Position numbers and translations under genes: made by a program. A stretch of 64,000 nt of DNA, taken from contig NZ_FOVG01000003.1 in assembly GCF_900115075.1 (NCBI RefSeq), positions 496,001 to 560,000 on the forward strand. The letters run 5' to 3'. Positions within the stretch are counted from its first letter, which is position 1; each line of letters begins with the position of its first letter. Positions 1-12,032 of the stretch are shown here, one piece after another. The notes below the pieces were generated by a model. It ran no database searches. It saw only the letters and a list, made by a program, of their open reading frames with translations, and was not told where the DNA came from. The stretch is from Candidatus Pantoea varia. Its GTDB lineage: Bacteria > Pseudomonadota > Gammaproteobacteria > Enterobacterales > Enterobacteriaceae.

Positions 1-2324
<2,324 letters not shown>

Positions 2325-2374
2325 CGGTGATACATCATTGATGTGGCTAACGACAGGTCGTGATGCCGCATTGA

Positions 2375-3160
<786 letters not shown>

Positions 3161-3175
3161 CTTCATCAGATCATT

Positions 3176-4318
3176 TTATACTGACTTGTGCTGCCTTTTA
3201 GCTTCTGTTTCTACCTGATAGCGGGTACTCCTGCCTCCGCCTTCAAGCCGGTAAAGGCAGCCTTTTTCAACCAGATAGGCCAGATGACGGGTCGCGGTGG
3301 CTTTACTCACTTTGGCGACCTTCTGATACTGACTGGCGCTGATCCCCAGTTCGAAACCGTGCTCGCCGCCGTCTAACAGCCGGTTCAGCACTTTTACCTG
3401 TTCCGGACTCAATCCCATCCCCTGATGCCGGAGCCAGAAACGCGCCTTCATCTGGGTGCGATCGATAACGTTCATCGCCTGTTTCAGGCTCTCATCCAGG
3501 ATATCAAGAAACCATACCAGCCAGCCGGTGATATCAAGGCCCCCTTTCTGTGTCTGCTCAAGGATGCGGTAATAACCGGCACGCTGCGCCAGAATCGCCG
3601 TTGACATGGCATAGAGGCGAATGCTCTGGCTGTCAGCCTGCGCCAATGCCAGATCGGTTAAAGCGCGGGTGATACGACCGTTACCGTCATCGAAAGGGTG
3701 CAGGGTGACAAACCACAGATGGCAGATGGCGGCACGCAGCAGCGGGTCCAGCATCACATCGTGCTGACTGCTATTGAACCACGCAATAAACTGCGCCAGC
3801 TGCGGCTCCAGTCCGTGTCGCGGTGGGGCTTCAAAATGTACCGTGGGGCGATCGATCCGTCCTGAGATGACCTGCATCGGCTCACTGCCACGCAGCGTGC
3901 CAACGCTCAGGCGCTGCACTGTCCATTCATCGGCCGGGAAGAGCCATTGATGCCACTGGAATAATCGGTCCAGCGTCAGCGGCTGGCTGCGGTTGTTGAT
4001 TGCATCCAGCATCATCGCGGCCAGGCCTTCTGATCGATCGGAGACCGGATAGGGTTGCTCTTCTGTCACGCCTAACCGGCGCGCCAGCGATGAGCGCACT
4101 GACTGTACGTTGACCCGCTCCTCTTCAATCGCAGAAGAGGAGAGAATATTACTCAGCAGGGTATCAAGCGTCTGGGACTCATTGTCTGACTGAAGGCTGG
4201 CACGGCCCAGCAGCAAACCGCGCTGCTGTTGCAGGTGGCGCAGGCGAGGTAACAGCACCGCATCCTGCCACTGAAAATGGGGCCAGTCCGGCTGTTGCCA
4301 GATCCAGTTCACGCTCAT
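3176..4318 (-). CDS. Fic-domain protein (probable AMP-transferase) with C-terminal winged helix
   Basis: A 380-residue protein when started at the ATG ending at 4318; a GTG at 4372 would run through the operator-like inverted repeat and lacks a ribosome site. Order of parts: N-terminal DUF4172-like segment (NWIWQQPDWP), a SSAIEEE segment near residue 62 that matches the inhibitory helix of class II Fic proteins, the Fic core with HPFDDGNGR (H207 catalytic, then GNGR for ATP phosphates), and a C-terminal helix-turn-helix (about 320-375) with KVAKVSKATATRHL. Such proteins transfer AMP to hydroxyl groups of target proteins; the target here is unknown. The glycine usual after the inhibitory glutamate (SxxxEG) is glutamate here. 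The DNA-binding tail and the repeat upstream suggest self-regulation. Confidence 0.9.
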   Translation of the reverse strand: MSVNWIWQQPDWPHFQWQDAVLLPRLRHLQQQRGLLLGRASLQSDNESQTLDTLLSNILSSSAIEEERVNVQSVRSSLARRLGVTEEQPYPVSDRSEGLAAMMLDAINNRSQPLTLDRLFQWHQWLFPADEWTVQRLSVGTLRGSEPMQVISGRIDRPTVHFEAPPRHGLEPQLAQFIAWFNSSQHDVMLDPLLRAAICHLWFVTLHPFDDGNGRITRALTDLALAQADSQSIRLYAMSTAILAQRAGYYRILEQTQKGGLDITGWLVWFLDILDESLKQAMNVIDRTQMKARFWLRHQGMGLSPEQVKVLNRLLDGGEHGFELGISASQYQKVAKVSKATATRHLAYLVEKGCLYRLEGGGRSTRYQVETEAKRQHKSV

Positions 4319-4341
4319 AGTCGTCTCACAATCAGAGAGGA

Positions 4342-4371
4342 TGAGCCGAATAGATGAGTTTATTCGGCTCA
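4342..4371. promoter_or_regulatory. Perfect 10-bp inverted repeat upstream of fic (candidate operator)
   Basis: TGAGCCGAAT at 4342-4351 and its exact complement ATTCGGCTCA at 4362-4371 are separated by 10 bases, so the half-sites are 20 bp (two helical turns) apart. A third, imperfect copy ATCTGGCTCA lies at 4396-4405 in the same direction as the second. The repeat ends 24 bases before the fic start codon, where it would overlap the promoter. Binding by the winged helix of the Fic protein itself is inference. Confidence 0.6.
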
Positions 4372-4431
4372 CATAATGAGTCGATAATAGCGAATATCTG
4401 GCTCACAGGCCAGTCGGGTGGAACTGAAGGC

Positions 4432-4456
4432 AAAAAAAAAGGACCCGAAGGTCCTG
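4432..4456 (-). terminator. Rho-independent terminator after the small membrane protein gene
   Basis: On the minus strand AGGACC-TTCG-GGTCCT is followed by nine T residues (plus-strand A run 4432-4440). The stable UUCG tetraloop and U-run make a textbook terminator, placed six bases after the stop codon of the 34-codon gene. Confidence 0.9.
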
Positions 4457-4461
4457 TTTGC

Positions 4462-4566
4462 TTAGCGGGAGAACTGCATAAAGGTGTCTGAATAGTAGTG
4501 AACGATCCAGGCGACATACGCTAACCAGACAACCATCCCAACAGCTAATCCTGATTTACCGATCAT
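4462..4566 (-). CDS. Small single-pass membrane protein, 34 residues, unrecognised
   Basis: ATG at 4566-4564 follows GGAG with 8-base spacing, and the frame runs 34 codons to TAA at 4464-4462, directly before a strong terminator. The peptide begins MIGKSGLAVGM and has one hydrophobic helix (about residues 6-23, VVWLAYVAWIV) followed by a polar end HYYSDTFMQFSR. The combination of ribosome site, membrane helix and dedicated terminator is what real small membrane proteins in enterobacteria show. I do not recognise the family. It stands alone between fic (downstream, same strand) and the divergent chemoreceptor; the promoter would lie in 4570-4700. Function unknown. Confidence 0.75.
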   Translation of the reverse strand: MIGKSGLAVGMVVWLAYVAWIVHYYSDTFMQFSR

Positions 4567-4751
4567 TGTTCTTTCTCCACTGCGATAAGGGGGCGACAAC
4601 AACTGTTGACATAAACTGACAGTAATAGCGGGCGTCAGTATTGTTGCAGATCAAAAAAAGCCCTGTTGATGAGCAAAGCCATAACCCCTTTGCGATCAAC
4701 TTCTCTGTATCACGCACGGTGAGACCCCGGTCACGTCGGGATAACCCCCAT

Positions 4752-4778
4752 TAAAGTTCAAAAAAACGCCGCCGATAG
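4752..4778 (+). promoter_or_regulatory. Sigma-28 (FliA) promoter of the chemoreceptor gene
   Basis: TAAAGTTC (4752-4759), 11 bases, then GCCGATAG (4771-4778). The enteric flagellar class 3 consensus is TAAAGTTT-N11-GCCGATAA, so each box has one mismatch and the spacing is exact. It lies 65 bases before the methyl-accepting protein start, which fits co-regulation with flagella. Confidence 0.88.
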
Positions 4779-4842
4779 ATGATCTCAGGAGCACCATAAT
4801 CACAAGGAGGTATTGAGACGGGTAAATTCCAGGGGAATCACG

Positions 4843-6783
4843 ATGGCAAATCAGATAACACATAAGAAAAAAATGAGTACCCGTGCACAGATGTTAATCA
4901 TGGGTGGTTTAACGATAGTGCTGGGATTTACCGTGACTATTGGGGTCCTCAGCTGGCAGTCAGGTAAAGAACAGAAAGAACTGGCAGAGAAATATCTGCA
5001 GCAGATTGCGCAGAGCCGTGGCTTACAGGTACAGCAGGAACTGAGTCATGCACGTGATGTTGCCAGTCTTCTCGGTCAAAGCCTGATCGCGTTACCCCGC
5101 GCCGGGATTACCGATCGCAAAGCGGCTGATAAGGTGATGGAGTATGCGCTGCGCGCGAATCCTGACTATCTGTCGATGTCAGTGATATTTGAACAGAATG
5201 CGTTTGATGGCCGGGATGCTGAGTTCGCCTCACAGCCAGGTCAGGCCCCACAGGGTCGTTATGCCTTTTTTGTGGATAGTGACGCGTCAGGCAAGTACGC
5301 GATGCATCCGCTGCTCTCCTATCTGACGCCGGGTCAGGGCGATTACTATCTGGTCCCGCAAAAATCACAAAAAGACACGCTTACCGAACCCTACAGTTAT
5401 GCCTATAACGGCGTGCCGACTCTGCTCACCTCCGTTGCTGCCGTAATTATGGATCAGGGCACCTTAAAGGCGGTGGTCACCTCTGACATTTCACTGGCAT
5501 CACTGCAAAAGAAAGTGAATCAGATCAAACCCTGGCAGGGCAGCGGCTATGCGCTGTTGCTCTCCAGTAACGGAAATGTGGTCTCATCGCCAGTGAAAGA
5601 TGAAGCCGGGAAACCCTGGAAAGGCGAAAAAGATGGTTTTACGACGAAAGTCGTACAGCATTTTGATGCCGTGCTGGGTGAAGACGCACTGGTCACCTGG
5701 CAGCCGGTAATCATTGGTAACAGTGACAAACCCTGGTATCTCGGCGTGGTGGCACCGGTCAGTCAGGTGATGGCGGCTTCGAGCCGACAGCTGATGTGGG
5801 CGGTGATCCTGATGATCGTGAGCGTTCTGCTGGTCGGCGCGGTGCTGGGTATGCTGTTCAGCCGTAAAGTGCTGCGTCCGATTGGTGGTGAGCCCGTTGA
5901 AGCGGCACACATTGCGCTGGCCGTTGCCGATGGCAAGCTGGATAACCGGATCGCGGTGAAGAGCGGCGATAGCAGCAGCCTGTTCTTCGCGCTTCACACC
6001 ATGCAAAGCCAGCTCCGACAGATTGTCGGGCAGATTAAAGATTCCAGTGAATCGGTGCGTCAGGGCGCGGGCGAAATTGCCAGCGGTAACCTCAATCTGG
6101 CGTCACGCACTGAAGAACAGGCTGCCGCGCTGGAGCAGACAGCAGCCAGCATGGAGCAGATCAGCGCCACGATTCGCCTGAATGCCGACAACGCCCAGCA
6201 GGCGACCAGTCTGACTGAAAATGCGACTCACATTGCCAGTCGCGGAGCCTCGCTGGTGGGTGAAGTGGTGCAGACTATGGCGCAGATCGATGACAGTTCG
6301 AAAAAGATCGGCGACATTACCACCATGATCAACAGCATCGCCTTCCAGACCAATATCCTGGCGCTGAACGCTGCGGTGGAAGCCGCTCGTGCCGGTGAAC
6401 AGGGCCGTGGTTTTGCGGTGGTCGCCTCTGAAGTGCGTAACCTTGCCCAGCGCAGCGCGAACGCGGTGAAAGAGATCGGCGCACTGATTGAAGAGTCGAG
6501 CGTGCGAGTCGAGAGCGGTGTCCGGCTGGTGAACGATGCCGGAAAAACCATGCAGGAGATGATGCACGCGGTGAATTCGGTGCAGGGCATTATTGGTGAG
6601 ATTGTTACCGCATCAAGCGAACAGGCGCGAGGCATCAGCCAGGTGACGATTGCCGTCAATGAAATGGATGGCGTCACCCAGCAGAACGCCGCGCTGGTGC
6701 AGCAGATGTCGGCGGCCGCCAGTTCGCTGGAAGATCAGGCGCAACAGCTGTCGCAGACGGTGGAGCAGTTCCACCTGGCATAA
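4843..6783 (+). CDS. Methyl-accepting chemotaxis protein with periplasmic Cache-type sensor
   Basis: Start chosen at ATG 4843 (AGGGG seven bases before), giving 646 residues; a TTG at 4813 would be only two bases from a ribosome site. Order: short cytoplasmic N-terminus, TM1 (about 20-40), a periplasmic domain of about 270 residues of dCache type ([21 protein letters not shown]), TM2 (about 315-340), HAMP, then the long signalling coiled coil. The hairpin tip [21 protein letters not shown] is the CheA/CheW contact region. No C-terminal NWETF-type CheR/CheB pentapeptide is present. The ligand is unknown; dCache receptors often bind amino acids or small carboxylates. Expressed from the sigma-28 promoter at 4752. 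Confidence 0.93.
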   Translation: MANQITHKKKMSTRAQMLIMGGLTIVLGFTVTIGVLSWQSGKEQKELAEKYLQQIAQSRGLQVQQELSHARDVASLLGQSLIALPRAGITDRKAADKVMEYALRANPDYLSMSVIFEQNAFDGRDAEFASQPGQAPQGRYAFFVDSDASGKYAMHPLLSYLTPGQGDYYLVPQKSQKDTLTEPYSYAYNGVPTLLTSVAAVIMDQGTLKAVVTSDISLASLQKKVNQIKPWQGSGYALLLSSNGNVVSSPVKDEAGKPWKGEKDGFTTKVVQHFDAVLGEDALVTWQPVIIGNSDKPWYLGVVAPVSQVMAASSRQLMWAVILMIVSVLLVGAVLGMLFSRKVLRPIGGEPVEAAHIALAVADGKLDNRIAVKSGDSSSLFFALHTMQSQLRQIVGQIKDSSESVRQGAGEIASGNLNLASRTEEQAAALEQTAASMEQISATIRLNADNAQQATSLTENATHIASRGASLVGEVVQTMAQIDDSSKKIGDITTMINSIAFQTNILALNAAVEAARAGEQGRGFAVVASEVRNLAQRSANAVKEIGALIEESSVRVESGVRLVNDAGKTMQEMMHAVNSVQGIIGEIVTASSEQARGISQVTIAVNEMDGVTQQNAALVQQMSAAASSLEDQAQQLSQTVEQFHLA

Positions 6784-7250
6784 AACGAGCTGATAAGTGC
6801 GTAATAATCTGCCAGACAGAGGTTTTACCGGCGGCTTATCATCTTGCATTCGCCCCTGGTAAAGACGCAGGTGTGCCATCCATTGTATCTTTTTTTCTGA
6901 AGTGGTTAGCTACCACTACAGGAAGCAGGATGAATCTGTGCCATACATCAAGAGCCAATCTTGTCCGCCAGCTGTGTTTTCCTGCTTCCCCTTTTATGCC
7001 AGCATAAACTTTAGATGGTTACCTGGAGAAGTGACTTCGCATGCACAAGGGAAGCAGCCAAAATTATCGAATGAACAACAGAAAGAATTGCACCGAAGGC
7101 ATGGAAACAGGCAGTACTTAATCAGCGATGTAGCTAACTTATTTTAAGTTTCACGGCCAACAGTCTATTGAACGCTTTCCCGGATGAAAAAGATTAATAA
7201 TCTGAATAATCAACAACTAAACTTCTGCCCTAAAAGCCAGAAATGGTTCA
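6784..7250. other. Gene-poor interval between chemoreceptor and nudI
   Basis: No intact gene is supported in these 467 bases. The first 250 bases show nothing I can name. The second half carries the decayed recombinase tail listed at 7031-7183. Confidence 0.6.
7031..7183 (+). pseudogene. Remnant of a serine recombinase (resolvase/invertase) C-terminal helix-turn-helix
   Basis: In one frame the conceptual translation reads HAQGKQPKLSNEQQKELHRR, then ISDVANLF, a TAA at 7145, VSRPTVY, a TGA at 7169, and TLSR. This is the pattern of the DNA-binding tail of Pin/Hin/TnpR recombinases (G-x-P-K-L-x-x-E-Q ... A-x-L-F-x-V-S-R-x-T-V-Y-R). Both stops sit at positions where a sense codon is expected; TGA replaces what is usually an arginine codon (CGA). 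The catalytic domain is absent upstream, so this is a dead fragment of a mobile or inversion system. Confidence 0.65.
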
Positions 7251-7676
7251 CTAAATGAGTCCTTTCTGGGCAAAAGTGACCCGGGTCGCTTCATTTAAAT
7301 CCATGCTTTTCATAACTTCCGATGACACCCAGGTGATTTCCTGAAATTCCTCGTTAAACGTAATATTGCGGTTTGTACTAATACAGTCAAATATAAGATA
7401 AATCATGTAAATTTCTTCGGTGGTGCCATCCGGATACGTTTTAGTCCGGATGTCGTCACGAAAAGCCCACGGCTTAACTTCCGTGATACTCAGTTCTTCC
7501 CCTAATTCTTCCATGATTTCTCGCCTTAGAGCGGTTTCAATCGTCTCACCGGGTTCCATTCCACCGCCGGGCAGAGCCCATTGTCCTGGGAAAACTCCCC
7601 GATCGGAGGCCATTTTACAAAGCAAAAACTCACCGTCATTTTGTATTACAGGACACACTATTACTCTCTGGCGCAT
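7251..7676 (-). CDS. nudI: Nucleoside triphosphatase NudI, Nudix hydrolase
   Basis: A 141-residue Nudix protein, the same length as E. coli NudI and similar throughout ([52 protein letters not shown]). The Nudix box runs from GGGMEPGE to [11 protein letters not shown] and carries the metal-binding glutamates. NudI hydrolyses pyrimidine (deoxy)nucleoside triphosphates, with preference for dUTP, dTTP and dCTP, to the monophosphate and pyrophosphate. Codon and base use is more AT-rich than the flanking operons. The start codon follows AAGGGA and lies one base after the stop of a 40-codon frame. Confidence 0.93.
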   Translation of the reverse strand: MRQRVIVCPVIQNDGEFLLCKMASDRGVFPGQWALPGGGMEPGETIETALRREIMEELGEELSITEVKPWAFRDDIRTKTYPDGTTEEIYMIYLIFDCISTNRNITFNEEFQEITWVSSEVMKSMDLNEATRVTFAQKGLI

Positions 7677-7677
7677 T

Positions 7678-7800
7678 TCATTCCCTTAACATCATTGCTT
7701 TCTGAATTACCCTATTTGAAAAGGTTTCAATTTCATCTGGATGATTAGACATCATCACCCGCTGACGAAGATGTTCCGGAAGATCACCTGTAATATTCAT
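7678..7800 (-). CDS. Short ORF (40 codons) just ahead of nudI
   Basis: ATG at 7800-7798 opens 40 codons ending in TGA at 7680-7678, one base before the nudI ATG; the nudI ribosome site AAGGGA is inside its last codons, so translation could be coupled. The peptide starts [15 protein letters not shown] and is mostly helical and charged. Its own ribosome site is weak (AGAGAAC). No family recognised; it may be a real small protein, a leader peptide, or the remains of a longer gene. Confidence 0.35.
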   Translation of the reverse strand: MNITGDLPEHLRQRVMMSNHPDEIETFSNRVIQKAMMLRE

Positions 7801-8250
7801 TACGAGTTCTCTGACCGTTGATAAGAATATTAATAACCATGTATAAATTAAGGTTTTTAGCCCAGCATACTCTCAGATTTAACCAATTTATAGAACAGAC
7901 ATACAGAAAGTATGGCTTTGTTCAGATACCTGGTAGGTTTAGCTTACTTAATGACAAAATTTTGACGGGTTCCGGTGTAGAACCCATCATATAAAGTACT
8001 GATGAAGTAGCAGGAATTTGGTCCGAATTACAGCGCCTGAGGTTGTGGCCTTCAAAATGATAGATGCCGGCTCAGCGCGGGCGATTACGCACCTCATCCC
8101 TGAGGTGCGCCCGTAACCGTGCCAACGCTTTGCGTTGTTCAAAACGCTCCCGGCGTTTTTGTCCCTGGCACTCGATGCTTTGCCACAGGCGTATGTTCCC
8201 ATCCCTTAAAGCGGGTTTGCTGCCTGCATTGAATGCTGACTTCAGATAGA
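7801..8250. other. Non-coding interval between nudI and the sugar ABC operon
   Basis: About 450 bases without a supportable gene. The first part is AT-rich and would hold the nudI promoter. A stable stem-loop lies at 8088-8109 (CGCACCTCA, loop TCCC, TGAGGTGCG) without a T-run on either side, so it is not a classical terminator; it could be a repeat element or the 3' end of the ABC operon transcript. Confidence 0.5.
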
Positions 8251-9333
8251 TTACTGCTCCGTCAGCCGCACACCGCTGCGGGCATCAAACAGGTGCATTT
8301 TATCCGGATTCACGGTCACCGGCAGCGTACCACCCGGCACGGCGTCACTGCGGCCGCTTAACTGCATATGCAGCGGGAAACCCTGCCAGTTAAGATGTAA
8401 CAGCGTCGACTCGCCGGTGATTTCCACAATATTCACCGTCGCCGGTTGCCCGCTGACATCACAGATCAGATCGTGAGGCCGAACGCCCAGCGTGACAGGC
8501 TGATCGGCCTGCTGCTGCGCGGCGCTGTGCCAGCGGCGCGGCAACGGCAGCCACTGCTCGGCACAGCAGACGCCAGGCAGTCCATCCCGTGTCTGGAAGC
8601 GGGCATCCAGCAGATTCATCGGCGGTGAACCGATAAACCGCGCCACAAAGGTGTTAACCGGGCGATCGTAAATCGCCAGCGGCGCACCCTGTTGCACAAT
8701 TACCCCTTCTTTCATCACCACAATCTGATCCGCCAGCGTCATCGCCTCGACCTGATCGTGGGTGACATAGACCATCGTGGTTTTGAAACGCTGATGCAGG
8801 GACTTAATCTCGGCGCGCAGTTCCATGCGCAACTGTGCATCAAGGTTAGAGAGCGGCTCATCGAACAGAAACACCTGCGGGTTGCGCACCATCGCCCGAC
8901 CCATCGCCACGCGCTGCCGCTGTCCGCCAGACAACGCCCGTGGATAACGCTGCAAGAGCTGATCGATGCCGAGAATGCCGGCGATACGCGCGATTTTGCT
9001 TTTCTGCTCCTCGCGTTTCACCTTTTTTACCTGCATGTGAAACGCCAGATTCTCGGCGACGGTGAGGTGCGGATAGAGTGCATAGCTCTGAAAGACCATC
9101 GCGATATCCCGGTCGGCAGGATCGAGATCGTTAATCTGCTTTTTATCCAGCATGATCGCCCCGTCAGAGACCGTATCCAGACCGGCAAGCAGTCGCAGCA
9201 GGGTAGATTTGCCGCAGCCGGAGGGACCGACCAGCACGGTAAAACTACCGTCAGGGATGGTTAAATCCAGCGGATGCAGCACGCTCTGTTTACCGTAGCG
9301 CTTCGCCACCTGTACAAGTTCAACACTGGCCAT
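8251..9333 (-). CDS. Sugar ABC transporter ATPase, MalK/UgpC type
   Basis: A 360-residue ATPase of the CUT1 sugar importer class. Visible parts: Walker A GPSGCGKST, Q-loop region AMVFQSYALYPH, signature LSGGQRQRVAMGRA, Walker B VFLFDEPLSNLDA, switch histidine in VYVTHDQVEAM, and a C-terminal TOBE/OB region from about residue 235 (GVRPHDLICD). It powers uptake through the two permeases upstream in the same operon and is the last gene. It follows the kinase with two bases between. Substrate cannot be read from this subunit. Confidence 0.92.
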   Translation of the reverse strand: MASVELVQVAKRYGKQSVLHPLDLTIPDGSFTVLVGPSGCGKSTLLRLLAGLDTVSDGAIMLDKKQINDLDPADRDIAMVFQSYALYPHLTVAENLAFHMQVKKVKREEQKSKIARIAGILGIDQLLQRYPRALSGGQRQRVAMGRAMVRNPQVFLFDEPLSNLDAQLRMELRAEIKSLHQRFKTTMVYVTHDQVEAMTLADQIVVMKEGVIVQQGAPLAIYDRPVNTFVARFIGSPPMNLLDARFQTRDGLPGVCCAEQWLPLPRRWHSAAQQQADQPVTLGVRPHDLICDVSGQPATVNIVEITGESTLLHLNWQGFPLHMQLSGRSDAVPGGTLPVTVNPDKMHLFDARSGVRLTEQ

Positions 9334-9335
9334 GT

Positions 9336-10283
9336 TCAGCGCACCTCATTTGATAGTTGGAGTTGTTGCCAGCTGGGATAGCGGCGCGGAGAGCTGCTTA
9401 TCGCCTGTGAGGCTACTTCAATGCCCCAGTGCAGCGCGGAGAGCGATGACTGGCGGTAGAGCAGTGCAGTGAGAAAACCGGCATTAAAACTGTCACCGGC
9501 CCCAATGGTATCGACCACCGTCACCGGCTGGCCGGCGGCAAATTGCACCGAGGCGGCAGACCAGAGACGCGCGCCCTCTGCGCCACATTTGATCACGCAG
9601 CCGCCGCGACCACTGAGCTGAGCGGCCAGCCGTTTACCGCTTTGTTCCAGCAGGTCTGCACCCGCTAAACCCAACGCTTCCACCTCATTCAGCAGTAGCC
9701 AGTCACAGTCTGCCAGCCAGTTCCCCATCTCCAGACGGAGCCCATCGCTCCAGCCCGCAGGTGGCCAGCCGGTATCCACGGCCACACAAAAGCCACGCTG
9801 CTGTAGCTCGGCCAGCAGCGCCGGATAGTGATCATAAAGTTCAAGACAAAGAAAGGTGCCGCACAACAGCACGATGTCACCGGGCGTCGCCTGCAACGGC
9901 AACTGGGCCAGCACATCGTCAGCGGTCAGCACGGTAATATGGCCGTGATTGCTGAGAAACGATCGTTCGTTATCGGGATGGGTTACGCCCACCGTCAGCG
10001 ACGTCTCACAGGCATAACGCGGCCAGTGTGCGGCGCTGTGGGGAAAGTGACTGGCGAGCCAGTGGCTGAATCCATCGTCACCCTGATTAGCGATGGCCCG
10101 ATGCGGCACCTGCATTGCCTCCAGCGCCAGCGCGCAGTTACCGGCCGATCCGCCGGGGCGTAACTCGCTATGCTTCAGCATCACTTCCGTGCCGCGCTTC
10201 GGCCAGTCGCTGAGCGTACTCATGATTAAATCGACATTAATATTGCCCACCACATAAAGCGTGGACGCGATGGTATTGTCCAT
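9336..10283 (-). CDS. PfkB-family carbohydrate kinase
   Basis: A 315-residue ribokinase/PfkB kinase. The N-terminal GGSAGNCALAL substrate region and the C-terminal DTIGAGDSFNAGF with its catalytic aspartate are both present. It sits inside the ABC operon between permease and ATPase, with gaps of two bases on each side, so it most likely phosphorylates the imported sugar or a product of it with ATP in the cytoplasm. Ribosome site AGGGA before the ATG at 10283. The sugar is not known; family members act on fructose, ribose, tagatose, adenosine and others. Confidence 0.9.
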   Translation of the reverse strand: MDNTIASTLYVVGNINVDLIMSTLSDWPKRGTEVMLKHSELRPGGSAGNCALALEAMQVPHRAIANQGDDGFSHWLASHFPHSAAHWPRYACETSLTVGVTHPDNERSFLSNHGHITVLTADDVLAQLPLQATPGDIVLLCGTFLCLELYDHYPALLAELQQRGFCVAVDTGWPPAGWSDGLRLEMGNWLADCDWLLLNEVEALGLAGADLLEQSGKRLAAQLSGRGGCVIKCGAEGARLWSAASVQFAAGQPVTVVDTIGAGDSFNAGFLTALLYRQSSLSALHWGIEVASQAISSSPRRYPSWQQLQLSNEVR

Positions 10284-10285
10284 AA

Positions 10286-11125
10286 TTATCCCTTACTTCC
10301 ACCGCTGGTGAGACCGCTGACCAGCGTCTTCTGCAACCAGATGGCAATAAACAGAGGCGGCACCGAAGCCAGAATGCCGATCGCCGCGATCAGCCCATCA
10401 TCGGTCGCACGTCCGGCGGTGAAACCGGCAATCGCGACCGGCAGGGTCTGTGCCGAAATGTTGCTGGTGAACAGCAGCGCATAGAAAAACTCATCCCAGG
10501 CGAGCAGCCAGCCAAACAGCGCAGCGGCACCCAGCACCGGTTTTGCCAGCGGCAGCGTGATGCGTAGCAGAACCTGCCAGAAGCGCAGGCCATCCAGCCG
10601 TGCCGCCTGTTCGATGTCACGTGGCAGCGAGTCGAACTGGTTCTTCAGCATCCAGGTCAGGAATGGCAGGATTAGCGAGCAGTAGACCATCACCAGGCCG
10701 GGGCGGGTGTTGAGCAGCCCCAGTTGTTGCAGCAGGAAGTAGAGCGGCAGCACAAACGCCACCGGCGGCACCATGTAGATTGCCAATGCGCCGGAAAGCC
10801 AGGCATCGCGACCGCTATAGCGTGAGAAGCTGAACGCCGCCGGTATCGCCAGCAGCAGCGAGATCGCCGTGGCCACCGTCGCTACCAGCAGGCTGTTGCC
10901 CAGTGCGTGCAGGAAAATGTTGCCCGGTTGGTTCGGTGCCAGCGAAACCAGCCCCTGATAGCGACTGAAATCCCACTGACGCGGCAGCCACTCCAGCGGC
11001 ACGCGGGAGAGATCGCTGGCAGAACTGACGCTCATCAGAAACAGCCAGCCCATCGGGGCCAGAATGCTGATAGCGACCAGCAGTGCCGCGCCGTAACGCA
11101 TCACTCTACGCAGTTTAGTTTTCAT
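10286..11125 (-). CDS. Sugar ABC transporter permease, MalG type
   Basis: A 279-residue inner-membrane permease with about six helices. The EAA loop reads EQAARLDGLRFWQVLLRITLP, where the ATPase docks. Length and N-terminal arrangement match the MalG-like partner of CUT1 importers. Its start overlaps the end of the other permease gene by 11 bases, so the two are translationally coupled. Confidence 0.92.
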   Translation of the reverse strand: MKTKLRRVMRYGAALLVAISILAPMGWLFLMSVSSASDLSRVPLEWLPRQWDFSRYQGLVSLAPNQPGNIFLHALGNSLLVATVATAISLLLAIPAAFSFSRYSGRDAWLSGALAIYMVPPVAFVLPLYFLLQQLGLLNTRPGLVMVYCSLILPFLTWMLKNQFDSLPRDIEQAARLDGLRFWQVLLRITLPLAKPVLGAAALFGWLLAWDEFFYALLFTSNISAQTLPVAIAGFTAGRATDDGLIAAIGILASVPPLFIAIWLQKTLVSGLTSGGSKG

Positions 11126-12026
11126 AAGCGGAACTCCGACGCCGCTGATGCCATAACATCAGCAGATAAAGCGTGATCAGCAGGGCGCACATAAGCGTCA
11201 TCAGTATTGCGTAGGCGGCACCGCTGCCGGCACGCAGATAGCTGAACGACTCCTGATAGACGAAAAAGCTCAGGGTCTTAGTGCTGTCGACCGGGCCGCC
11301 GCGCGTCATCACATAGATGATGTCGAAAATCTTAAAGGCATCAATGGTGCGCAAAACTAACGCAACGCCGAGCGGAGCGACAATCGCCGGGAAGGTAATC
11401 GCCCGGAAACGACGCCAGGCAGACGCGCCATCCAGCCGTGCTGCTTCAAACAGATCTTCAGGGATTGACTGCAGCGCCGCCAGCACCAGCAGGGTGACCA
11501 GCGGATAGTTTTTCCAGATATCCGCGAACATCACCGCATTGAGCGCTGAATCCGGCGATCCCAGCCAGCTGCGATAGCCATCAATGATGCCGAGCTGGCT
11601 GAGCAGGGCGTTGATGCTGCCGTAATCGGGGTTAAAGTTGAGCCGCCACATCATCGCATTGACGATGGTCGGCAGCGCCCACGGCAGAATCACCAGCACC
11701 CGCAGCACATTGCGACCGACGAATTTCTGATTCAGCAGCAGTGCGACCAGCACGCCGATGATTCCTTCAAAAGTGACGGATATCAGAGTGAAGTAGAGCG
11801 TACGCCAGATCGATGCCCGAAAATCGGGATCGCTAAGCGCATAAAGATAGTTTTCCAGCCCAATCCAGGCAGGCGTTTCACCGCTGCCAATCAGCGCAGC
11901 ATCGGTAAAACTCAGCCAGATGGTACGCAGAAGAGGCCAGGCGGTTAACAGCATCATCACCAGCAGCATGGGTGCCAGCAGCACCCATGCCTGACGCTGT
12001 TCGCGTTGACGCAAACTCAGCATCAT
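11115..12026 (-). CDS. Sugar ABC transporter permease, MalF/UgpA type
   Basis: A 303-residue permease with six predicted helices and an EAA loop EAARLDGASAWRRFRAITFP. Two adjacent start codons exist (12026 and 12023); AAGGAG is better spaced for the second. Lies six bases after the binding-protein gene and overlaps the MalG-type permease. Together they form the membrane channel of the importer. Confidence 0.92.
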   Translation of the reverse strand: MMLSLRQREQRQAWVLLAPMLLVMMLLTAWPLLRTIWLSFTDAALIGSGETPAWIGLENYLYALSDPDFRASIWRTLYFTLISVTFEGIIGVLVALLLNQKFVGRNVLRVLVILPWALPTIVNAMMWRLNFNPDYGSINALLSQLGIIDGYRSWLGSPDSALNAVMFADIWKNYPLVTLLVLAALQSIPEDLFEAARLDGASAWRRFRAITFPAIVAPLGVALVLRTIDAFKIFDIIYVMTRGGPVDSTKTLSFFVYQESFSYLRAGSGAAYAILMTLMCALLITLYLLMLWHQRRRSSAYEN

Positions 12027-12032
12027 GACTCC

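Noticed and set aside
7908..7950. GGCTTTGTTCAG... resembling the end of an IS5-family element
   Set aside because: Only the first nine bases fit; no matching inverted end, no target duplication and no transposase remnant nearby.
8088..8109. Stem-loop CGCACCTCA/TGAGGTGCG as a terminator or known repeat element
   Set aside because: No T-run on either strand and no second copy seen in the window, so I list it only as part of the interval.
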